Part shown: one piece after another, positions 1 through 5,570 of the stretch
How the letters are laid out: the number at the start of each line of letters is the position of its first letter
How positions within the stretch are numbered: the first letter of the stretch is position 1
DNA from: Synergistes sp.
GTDB taxonomy: Bacteria > Synergistota > Synergistia > Synergistales > Synergistaceae
Assembly (NCBI GenBank): GCA_016288355.1
Contig: JAEEYY010000265.1
Span: 1 to 9,150, forward strand
Length of the DNA stretch: 9,150 nt
Reading direction: 5' to 3'
Made by a program: the position numbers and the translations under genes
The notes under the pieces: model-generated
Databases searched by the model: none
What the model saw: the letters and a program-made list of their open reading frames with translations, nothing else
Told to the model about the DNA's origin: nothing

Positions 1-51
1 CCGGAAACGCTGCCTGATAAATTTACCTTTGATGGTTGAACGATGCACCAT
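1..51 (-). other. Possible 5' end of a gene running off the left edge
   Basis: From an ATG at 51 the minus strand is open to the edge for 17 codons (MVHRSTIKGKFIRQRFR), a very basic N-terminus. There is no proper Shine-Dalgarno, and the start lies in the loop of the inverted repeat. The frame is also open further upstream as far as the DUF4125 stop. Too short to identify; it may be chance. Confidence 0.2.
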
Positions 52-72
52 TTTTGGAGGGTCGTTCAACCA
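33..72. repeat. 11-bp perfect inverted repeat
   Basis: TGGTTGAACGA (33-43) and TCGTTCAACCA (62-72) are exact reverse complements separated by 18 bases, with a small CCA/TGG inner stem inside the loop. It lacks a following T run, so it is not a classical terminator. It could be an operator, a palindromic repeat unit or the end of a mobile element; nothing in the window decides. Confidence 0.6.
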
Positions 73-90
73 GTCACGGCGAATCGAATC

Positions 91-119
91 AAAAAGGACT
101 CCGCGCCGGAGCCCTTTTT
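91..119. terminator. Strong, potentially bidirectional Rho-independent terminator
   Basis: CTCCG and CGGAG (99-103 with 107-111) pair around a 3-nt loop. After one A-C mismatch, AAAAAGG pairs with CCTTTTT (91-97 with 113-119). The minus strand shows a GC stem ending in TTTTT, 17 nt after the DUF4125 stop, so it ends the three-gene cassette. The plus strand also has a T run, so it could stop a convergent transcript from the left. Confidence 0.88.
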
Positions 120-135
120 CAGTCGTTTTTTGACG

Positions 136-771
136 TCAGGCCTGACGGGCGGCAAGATATGCCTCCGCGTCAGCCAGGCTATTAAAGCCTCTCTGCTTCA
201 GGCTGTTTTCGATGACCTCTTCGGGGTAGCTCCTGCCGCTTTCGGCAAGCAGCTTCAGATGCCGCTCCATCAGCGACAGGGTCTTAAGAGAATATGTCCA
301 CAGCTCGCCCAGCTGATATCTCTCGACCGACGTCATACCGCCCTCTCTTTCGTCTGCCGTGCGGAGCGGGCGCGCCCGCATTGCCGTCAGCGGATATTTT
401 TGCGCAAAAGCGGCATTCTGCTCTGAAAGAAGAGAAACTATGCGCCAAGCTGCCGCTTTTTTCTCGTCGCTCACCTGCGGCAGAACTCCGGCAAGTTTTC
501 TGTTTTCTTCGGGAGACGCTATGCACATCATATATCCGTATTTTTCAGTAAGAGGATTCCTTCCCGCGGCAAGCGCCTGCAGCAGATCCTCCATGTAGCT
601 TTCGAGCATTTCGTCGTTCCAGACGAGAAACTGGCTGCTCCTCATTATGCCGAACGTGCGCCGGTCGTCCTGGCAGGGCGCGCGTCCTCCCTCATTCGGG
701 ACCTTGTCGAAAAATTTCCACTCGAGCTCGGTTATCTGCCCGATAAGTTCTTTTTTTTCTTCTTCCGTCAT
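136..771 (-). CDS. DUF4125 family protein
   Basis: A 211-residue protein recognisable as DUF4125 by WKFFDKVPNEGGRAPCQDDRRTF (18-40), then MRSSQFLVW (43-51), YMEDLLQALAAGRNPLTEKYGYMM (59-82), and later TSVERYQLGELWTYS (147-161) followed by the TLSLMERHLKLL helix. It appears soluble and mostly helical, with no signal peptide. The N-terminal GGRA-CQ-D--TF-MR-SQ block is dense in Arg, Cys, Gln and Asp and is the likeliest functional site. No enzyme class is assigned to the family that I can name. The ATG at 771 overlaps the DUF4037 stop, so the two proteins are probably made together, perhaps as a complex. Codons 5-7 contain an 8-base A run. The gene ends at TGA, 17 nt before a strong terminator. 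Function unknown; confident only of the family. Confidence 0.85.
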   Translation of the reverse strand: MTEEEKKELIGQITELEWKFFDKVPNEGGRAPCQDDRRTFGIMRSSQFLVWNDEMLESYMEDLLQALAAGRNPLTEKYGYMMCIASPEENRKLAGVLPQVSDEKKAAAWRIVSLLSEQNAAFAQKYPLTAMRARPLRTADEREGGMTSVERYQLGELWTYSLKTLSLMERHLKLLAESGRSYPEEVIENSLKQRGFNSLADAEAYLAARQA

Positions 772-1682
772 CCGATCATCACTCCGAATCTTTTCAGGTA
801 AGCGCTGTCTATGCGCAGCATTATCTCCTCCGCGTGATATGTCAGAAACGATTCATTTGAACCGGACAGGCCGCTTTTCCGCAGTTCCGCGGCGGTCAGA
901 TCACATATATATTCTATTTTTTCTGTTTCGCCGCCGCCGCAGGCAAATAAGCCCCCTGCTGAAACAGCGGCGTCGTGAAGCAGCGGCAGCTTTTCCGCGC
1001 TCCTGTAAAGCCACTTGTAGTACGGGGCATACCTTTCATTTATCAGATGGATCGCTTCAAGCGCGGCCTCGGCAAACCTGCTCAATGCAAAAGCCGCGGC
1101 AGGCATATCACCGCGCCTGACGCACCTCGGGTAATTGTACTGCCCGGCCTGCGCCATAACGAACACGCGCGCGGCAAGCTTTTTCAGCCTTACGTCACGC
1201 GGGTAGCATGGCAGCAGCGCCCTGCGTATCTCTGAGAACCCGCCCAAGTCGTCTCTGAACACCGCGCCTGACGTAGCCGCGGCAAGAAGATGCGAAGGGA
1301 TGCGGAACCATGCGGCTTCGTCCGGAGGCACCGAACGGCAGCCGGTAAAGCGCCCGTAGAAATCACCCGTTCTCATAACGCCGACTCTGTGAACAGCCTG
1401 AGGCTGCACGTTCCTCGATATGCCCAGGAACTCCTTAGGCAGCTCGTTGTAGAGCTTTTTCAGTTCGGCTCCGTACTTTTCAAAATCTTCGTCTGTGAGC
1501 CAGAGGCAGAAACCCGGGCCGAAGTCATGGTCGCGCGAGATCTCGTCGTCAAAACCCAGACATTCCGAGCCCTCTCCGGCAAGTCCCGCTGCAAAGCGGT
1601 ATGCGCAGCCGCCGAATTTTTCTTCTATAAGCGGCGCTGCGACCTCTTCGTAATATCTGCGGCAGAGCTCAAGACCCTGCAT
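768..1682 (-). CDS. DUF4037 protein, nucleotidyltransferase-like
   Basis: A 304-residue cytoplasmic protein recognised as DUF4037. The diagnostic block GLAGEGSECLGFDDEISRDHDFGPG (33-57) resembles the nucleotidyltransferase signature: a GS pair (38-39) and, 12 residues on, a D51-x-D53 pair set up to bind metal. Further carboxylates (D45, D46, E47) sit nearby. The rest includes RTGDFYGRFTG (104-114) and a helical C-terminal half (about 165-300). That half carries HLINERYAPYYKWLYRS (212-228), reminiscent of the C-terminal helical bundles of small-molecule and MNT-type nucleotidyltransferases. The catalytic residues look intact, so transfer of a nucleotide to a protein, RNA or small molecule is plausible. 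No substrate can be named. It follows the TPR gene by 11 nt and overlaps the DUF4125 start as ATGA, implying coupled expression. The ribosome binding site is weak. Confidence 0.85.
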   Translation of the reverse strand: MQGLELCRRYYEEVAAPLIEEKFGGCAYRFAAGLAGEGSECLGFDDEISRDHDFGPGFCLWLTDEDFEKYGAELKKLYNELPKEFLGISRNVQPQAVHRVGVMRTGDFYGRFTGCRSVPPDEAAWFRIPSHLLAAATSGAVFRDDLGGFSEIRRALLPCYPRDVRLKKLAARVFVMAQAGQYNYPRCVRRGDMPAAAFALSRFAEAALEAIHLINERYAPYYKWLYRSAEKLPLLHDAAVSAGGLFACGGGETEKIEYICDLTAAELRKSGLSGSNESFLTYHAEEIMLRIDSAYLKRFGVMIG

Positions 1683-1693
1683 TTTTTCTGACC

Positions 1694-2533
1694 CTATCTG
1701 CCTGCGCCTTCAGCAAGTCCACGGCAGCGGGCCGCTTCTTCACCGCACCCAGCAGCTTCAAAAGCACGGGCTGCGCTTCGCATCGCCATTGCGTAATTTC
1801 TGTTGCGTCCGTAACGTTTCTCGATATTTGCGGCAAGTTTTTCGAACGCGCCGGCAGCAGACGCGTTGTTCCCCTTAAGGTATTCGAGCTGTCCGCGGCA
1901 GGAGAGCGCGACGTTGGCGTGCGGGTCGTCTGAAGCGGTCTTAAAATACTTTTCAGATTCTGAAAGCAGCGCTTCAGCCGCTGCAAGATCCCTGCGCGCC
2001 ATAGCGCAGTAAGCCATATTTGCGCGGCAGGTCGCCGTCTCTGTCTCTGCGTCTTCCATCCCTTCAAGCAGCTCAAGGGACCTTCCGTAGCACTCTTCAG
2101 CCTCGGCCGTAAGACCGCGTTTCATGAGAAGCTGGGCCTTGCTGTTATAGAGCGTGGCGCGCGAGTAATCGGGAACATCTTTGACCTTTTGAAAAATCTT
2201 TTCGATCTTTTCGTAGAGATCGAGCACCCCTTCCGTATCGCCGAATGCGGTCTTTGCCGTGGCGTAATTCAGCAGCGCTACAGCGTAATGCTGCGTATCC
2301 GCCAGACGTTTGGTCCCCAGTATCGCAAGGGCTCTTTCTGCCGCGGAATAGCTCTTCTGCTTATCGCCGCAGACACGCCAGTAGCCCGTGAGCTCATTCC
2401 AGCAGGAGGCCGCCGTAAGGGGCTCGTCCTTTTCAGCCTCCCGCGCGCGCCCTTCAAGGAAGATACCCGCTTCCTTCACGCTGCCGCCGGAGAGCAGCCC
2501 TTCATACTCTTTTAATATCTCTTCCGTCGTCAT
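1694..2533 (-). CDS. Tetratricopeptide-repeat protein, first gene of the TPR-DUF4037-DUF4125 cassette
   Basis: A 279-residue soluble, all-helical protein with no signal peptide or membrane segment. TPR-like helix pairs are visible from about residue 40 to 270: around 45-72 (WNELTGYWRVCGDKQKS), 84-114 (VALLNYATAKTAFGD), 124-157 (ATLYNSKAQLLMKRG, then AEECYGRSLELLEG), 170-198 (RANMAYCAMARRDLAAAEALL), 207-235 (ALSCRGQLEYLKGNNASAAGAF) and 248-275. TPR arrays are protein-binding scaffolds. A partner or sensor role for the two downstream proteins is inferred from position only. The ATG at 2533 has GGTGA 6 nt upstream. It starts 37 nt after the upstream terminator and ends 11 nt before the DUF4037 gene. 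I could not find a convincing promoter in the 2534-2613 gap. Specific family and ligand are unknown. Confidence 0.85.
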   Translation of the reverse strand: MTTEEILKEYEGLLSGGSVKEAGIFLEGRAREAEKDEPLTAASCWNELTGYWRVCGDKQKSYSAAERALAILGTKRLADTQHYAVALLNYATAKTAFGDTEGVLDLYEKIEKIFQKVKDVPDYSRATLYNSKAQLLMKRGLTAEAEECYGRSLELLEGMEDAETETATCRANMAYCAMARRDLAAAEALLSESEKYFKTASDDPHANVALSCRGQLEYLKGNNASAAGAFEKLAANIEKRYGRNRNYAMAMRSAARAFEAAGCGEEAARCRGLAEGAGR

Positions 2534-2570
2534 TCTCAGTCACCGGCCTTTCTTTCAGACGTCATTTCCA

Positions 2571-2602
2571 TAAACAAAGGAAGGAGCCCTGCGACTCCTT
2601 CC
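2571..2602 (-). terminator. Rho-independent terminator of the SurA_N gene
   Basis: On the minus strand GGAAGGAG and CTCCTTCC form a perfect 8-bp stem (2595-2602 with 2579-2586) with an 8-nt loop, followed by TTTGTTTA. It begins 11 nt after the SurA_N stop. It separates the ribosome/chaperone block from the TPR-DUF4037-DUF4125 cassette. Confidence 0.85.
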
Positions 2603-2613
2603 CTGATCAGCTT

Positions 2614-3648
2614 CTATTCGGCTTTTGCGTCGCCGGAGGCCGCATCGGCGGCAGGAGCATCAATTTTTGGGAATATCGATTCATCAAGTATCTTAAGGTC
2701 TGCGCTCTTCAGCAGATTATCAAAAAGAACCTGCTGTTCCTGGCGCAGCTTCTGCGTGCGCAGCGCTGCTGCCGCATCGCCGCTTGCTTCGCTGAACGGG
2801 ACCGTCCGCTCTTTCTCAACGCTGCGCTTTATAGCTATATAAGGATGGGTGGGATCGCCCGACTCCACCGGCGTAAGCTTGTCAAGCGGGTAATCCTTGA
2901 GGATCTTGAGCTCTTTTTCAGCCGCCTGCTCAGGTATGAACACCGGATTGTCGTAGGAGGTCGCCATCTCAAGAGATGCCCTGTACTTTTCGATCACGCT
3001 GTCCCACGAGGCTCCCTCGGAAAGCTCCTTATGCGCAGCCTCAGCGTCTGACTTGTTGATAAACGCCGCCATGTTCACGGTAAAGCCCGCCGGGCGCGTA
3101 AACAGGAACGCCTTTGTCGCGTCATAGAAAGACTGCACCTCTTTATCGTCGAGCTTTATGCCGTCTTCGATCGATTTAAAGAACTTGCGCATCTGCAGCT
3201 GTTTTTTGATGCTCTCCTTTACCTGGGCTTCTGTGAGACCGGTGCGCTTCAGATACTCGGCAAATTCCTCGCGGGTCGGATAGCTGTCCATGACTCTTTT
3301 ATATTCGGCGTCTATCTCATCCTTTGATACATCTATCTTTCTGTTTGCGATCTCTTTATCGACCTCTGCCCCCACGACTATGTCGTTCAGCGCCGCGCGC
3401 CTTATTATGGCAGCGTCGGCTGAAGTAATATCTCTGCCGTACTGCGCGGCCATCTGCTGGGCGGCTCTTTCGAGCTCGGAGCGCATTATCTGCTTACCTT
3501 CGACCTCTGCGACCGCATAATCACGCATTCCGCCGTCTCCGCGGCCGCCGCGGGTATAAAGACCGTAACCGGCAAAGCAGGAGAGCACGAAGAAAAGTAT
3601 CACTATTACCATTATTATGTTGGTGTGCTTACGCATGAAGTTGAGCAA
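2614..3648 (-). CDS. Membrane-anchored SurA_N/PpiD-like protein with degenerate parvulin domain
   Basis: A 344-residue protein. The N-terminus LNFMRKHTN plus one hydrophobic helix (about 10-31) matches the signal anchor of PpiD-type periplasmic folding factors. The rest should face the periplasm. Residues about 45-165 form a SurA_N-like chaperone domain: VAEVEGKQIMRSELERA, ALNDIVVGAEVDKEI, then the EEFAEYLKRTGLTEAQVKESIKKQLQMRKFF helices. Residues about 188-277 keep the size and rough pattern of a parvulin rotamase (NMAAFI; an A-helix; a strand pattern ending HPYIAIKR). They lack the usual HIL histidine, the GGDLG motif and a clear GYHII end. The C-terminal tail is Ala/Asp-rich. It is therefore probably a holdase-type chaperone without isomerase activity. 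Cys24 (VLSC) gives a poor lipobox, so lipoprotein processing is a minor alternative. The TTG start is supported by AGGAGG. A terminator follows at once. Confidence 0.85.
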   Translation of the reverse strand: MLNFMRKHTNIIMVIVILFFVLSCFAGYGLYTRGGRGDGGMRDYAVAEVEGKQIMRSELERAAQQMAAQYGRDITSADAAIIRRAALNDIVVGAEVDKEIANRKIDVSKDEIDAEYKRVMDSYPTREEFAEYLKRTGLTEAQVKESIKKQLQMRKFFKSIEDGIKLDDKEVQSFYDATKAFLFTRPAGFTVNMAAFINKSDAEAAHKELSEGASWDSVIEKYRASLEMATSYDNPVFIPEQAAEKELKILKDYPLDKLTPVESGDPTHPYIAIKRSVEKERTVPFSEASGDAAAALRTQKLRQEQQVLFDNLLKSADLKILDESIFPKIDAPAADAASGDAKAE

Positions 3649-3657
3649 AGGGAATCT

Positions 3658-3665
3658 TCCTCCTC
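3658..3665 (-). promoter_or_regulatory. Shine-Dalgarno setting the TTG start of the SurA_N protein
   Basis: The minus strand reads GAGGAGGA, with AGGAGG ending 10 nt before TTG at 3648. Spacing is slightly long but the match is strong. The nearest ATG (3636) would sit 22 nt away, so TTG is the better start. Confidence 0.7.
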
Positions 3666-3706
3666 AAAAATAAAACATATAAACAGTTTGTAATAATACG
3701 ACAGCA
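3666..3706 (-). promoter_or_regulatory. AT-rich intergenic stretch, possible promoter for the SurA_N gene
   Basis: The 69-nt gap after ribF is the only clearly AT-rich stretch near a gene start. On the minus strand it holds -10-like hexamers TTTATA (3683-3678) and TATGTT (3679-3674), but no convincing -35 at 16-18 nt. A promoter here is plausible because the gap interrupts an otherwise gapless operon, but it is not proven; readthrough from ribF is the alternative. Confidence 0.3.
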
Positions 3707-3719
3707 GGCCTGCGCTGTC
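3700..3719 (-). terminator. Weak hairpin at the end of ribF
   Basis: GACAGC and GCTGTC form a 6-bp stem with an 8-nt loop, starting inside the ribF stop codon. It is followed by AT-rich sequence but no T run, so it would be a poor Rho-independent terminator. It may be a partial terminator or attenuator between ribF and the next gene, or chance. Confidence 0.3.
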
Positions 3720-4635
3720 AAAGAAGAACGGCAAAACCGTCCATCGTGTTCTTACTGCGCGACATATACTCCGAGCAGAGCTTGATGCACTGCTCCGTAT
3801 CGCGCGATATCTGAGACGAGAGTTCCTGCGCGCTGCCGAACTTTATCTCGCCGCGTACCTCGCCCGTTATAAAGAATAACAGTCTTTTCCCGTAAAGATC
3901 TCCTTCATATTCAAGGATATGGGCCTCGCAGCGCGCTTCGGCACAGCCGAACGTCGGGTTGTCCCCGATATTGACCGCGGCTTTCCGCCAGACGCCGTCA
4001 AGAAAGACAAGAGCCGCGTAGACCCCGTAGGGGGGGTACACTTTGTCTTCGAGCATCCGGATATTTGCTGTGCGAAAGCCAATCCCTCTGCCTCTTTCGT
4101 CCCCGTGGGAGACCTCGCCGCTTATCATAAAGGGATGCCCCAGAAGCTCCGCGGCACAGCGCATCTTACCTTCCGAAACGGCCTTACGGACCTCGGTGCT
4201 GCTTACGACGCAGCCGTTCAGCCTGTATGACGGTATCACGTCCAGTGACCAGCCGCGGATCGCGCATATCTTTTCGAGCAGCTGCGGCGTGCCGGCCCTG
4301 TCTTTTGCAAAGCGGAAATTTTCGCCGATAACAAGACCGCTTACGTCATAACGTTCTGCGATAAAATCCGCGAAGCCTTCGGGCGACAGGTCTGCGAATT
4401 CACGTGTGAAGAGTATTTTTTTCATATCGCGGACCCCTGCGTGGCGCGCGGTGATATCCCGTTCGGCACGCGTAAAAAGCATCCTGAATCTTCCGCCGTT
4501 CAAAAACGCCCTGGGATGCCCGTCAAATGTTATAACTCCCCAGCCGCCGTTTCCCGCGGATCGCTCTGCGGCTCTTGCAAGAAGACGCCTGTGCCCGATA
4601 TGAAAGCCGTCAAAAGCTCCGAGAGCGTAGATCAT
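3718..4635 (-). CDS. ribF: Bifunctional riboflavin kinase / FAD synthetase
   Basis: RibF phosphorylates riboflavin to FMN and adenylylates FMN to FAD. The 305-residue product has both domains. The FMN adenylyltransferase half shows GAFDGFHIGH (6-15), VITFDGHPRAF (34-44), GENFRFAKDRAGT (104-116) and SSTEVR (145-150). The kinase half shows GRGIGFRTANI (182-192), YPPYGVYAALV, AVNIGDNPTF (220-229) and the ILEYEGDLYGKRL segment with a GEVRGEIKF strand. Two deviations are visible: RTAN replaces the usual PTAN, and FRFA replaces FRFG. The start is the ATG at 4635, overlapping the truB stop as ATGA, with AAGGAG just upstream. The open frame continues 26 codons further, but that extension has no family similarity and lies inside truB. 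Only a weak hairpin follows the stop. It is the last gene of the ribosome-maturation cluster. Confidence 0.96.
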   Translation of the reverse strand: MIYALGAFDGFHIGHRRLLARAAERSAGNGGWGVITFDGHPRAFLNGGRFRMLFTRAERDITARHAGVRDMKKILFTREFADLSPEGFADFIAERYDVSGLVIGENFRFAKDRAGTPQLLEKICAIRGWSLDVIPSYRLNGCVVSSTEVRKAVSEGKMRCAAELLGHPFMISGEVSHGDERGRGIGFRTANIRMLEDKVYPPYGVYAALVFLDGVWRKAAVNIGDNPTFGCAEARCEAHILEYEGDLYGKRLLFFITGEVRGEIKFGSAQELSSQISRDTEQCIKLCSEYMSRSKNTMDGFAVLL

Positions 4636-5570
4636 TGCTCTCCTTCCCCTTCCGCCATTATGTTTACTTCGGGAGCAAGCTCCCAGCTCCCGCCCTTTCG
4701 GTGCGCGGAGCAAATTGAAAATATTTTCTCCGAGGCAACTATTACCCTTCCGCGCAGCGGGTGCGGCAGAAGCGGAAGCCTCCGTCTCAGCCCCGCAAGG
4801 CTTATCCTCTGCCCGTGCGAGAGCCTTTCGAACGAATTGCCGTCAGCTTCATAGCACGGGAAAATATCACACAGAGATGAAGCAGGGATCACAGCGTCAG
4901 AGAGTGCCTCTTTACTCATCGAGAACGCCCGCTCCGCGCACATCGCGCGCTCTATGCGGAAAGGGCCGCTCGATACGCGGGTCAGCCTGCTTACATGGGC
5001 CGCTGTGCCCAGATATCTGCCGAGATCTCTTGCAAAGCTTCTTATATATGTGCCTTTGCGGCAGGCTACACGTAAAAGGACTTTTCCCTTTTCATCTATC
5101 CCGGAAAGGCGCGATATATCAAGAAAACAGACCGGCCTTGCTTCCGGAAGCGCCGCCTGACCGCTTCTCGCCAGCACGTGCGCGCGCTGTCCGTCTATAT
5201 GCACCGCGGAGACCGCAGGTGGGGACTGCATGCGCCAACCGAAGAAAGCGCAGAGCGCCGAATCTATCGCCTCATCTGTAACATGCTCCCACGGCAGGCA
5301 TTCGATGATCTCTCCGCTTGCATCATCCGTCGACGTAGCGGACCCGAAAGTTACTTCGGTCTCATAGACCTTCGGAAGCTCCATAATAAAATTCGAAAGC
5401 CTCGTAGCCTGGCCGGCAAGTATCACAAGAACACCCGAGGCTGTCGAATCGAGGGTCCCTCCGTGCCCCGTCTTGACCTTTCGGCCAAGTATCCTGCGGA
5501 TACTGCTGACACAATCTGTGCTTCTTGCCCCTTCAGGCTTATTTATCGGCAGAATCCCTGGAACGGACAT
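4632..5570 (-). CDS. truB: tRNA pseudouridine(55) synthase
   Basis: TruB isomerises U55 in the T-loop of tRNAs. The 312-residue product starts GILPINKPEG, the usual TruB opening, followed by the catalytic block KTGHGGTLDSTASGVL (33-48) with the nucleophile Asp41. The residue after LD is Ser instead of the common Pro. Next come GQATRL, the K-VYE-EV strand, FGSATSTDDASG (75-86) and the RKGTYIRSFARDLG segment typical of the family. A C-terminal region suits a TruB C-terminal/PUA-like domain. The frame extends 14 codons further to a TTG at 5612, but I choose the ATG at 5570 because family members start just before the GILP motif and AGAGG (5580-5584) lies 9 nt upstream. The gene overlaps the end of the DHH gene by 32 nt, and its TGA stop overlaps the ribF ATG (ATGA). 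Confidence 0.96.
   Translation of the reverse strand: MSVPGILPINKPEGARSTDCVSSIRRILGRKVKTGHGGTLDSTASGVLVILAGQATRLSNFIMELPKVYETEVTFGSATSTDDASGEIIECLPWEHVTDEAIDSALCAFFGWRMQSPPAVSAVHIDGQRAHVLARSGQAALPEARPVCFLDISRLSGIDEKGKVLLRVACRKGTYIRSFARDLGRYLGTAAHVSRLTRVSSGPFRIERAMCAERAFSMSKEALSDAVIPASSLCDIFPCYEADGNSFERLSHGQRISLAGLRRRLPLLPHPLRGRVIVASEKIFSICSAHRKGGSWELAPEVNIMAEGEGEQ

Noticed and set aside
33..72. Inverted repeat as a dif/Xer recombination site
   Set aside because: The 18-base spacer is far too long for the 6-8 base centre of dif-type sites.
43..426. Plus-strand open frame starting in the inverted repeat
   Set aside because: It runs through the terminator and antisense to DUF4125, with no ribosome binding site and no motif.
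2536..2571. 11-codon leader-like open frame before the TPR gene
   Set aside because: It has no Shine-Dalgarno, begins at the tail of the terminator and has no regulatory amino-acid run or attenuator hairpin after it.
4636..4713. 26-codon N-terminal extension of ribF
   Set aside because: It lies within truB, has no family similarity, and the ATG at 4635 with AAGGAG and ATGA overlap fits the GxFDGxHxGH motif position.
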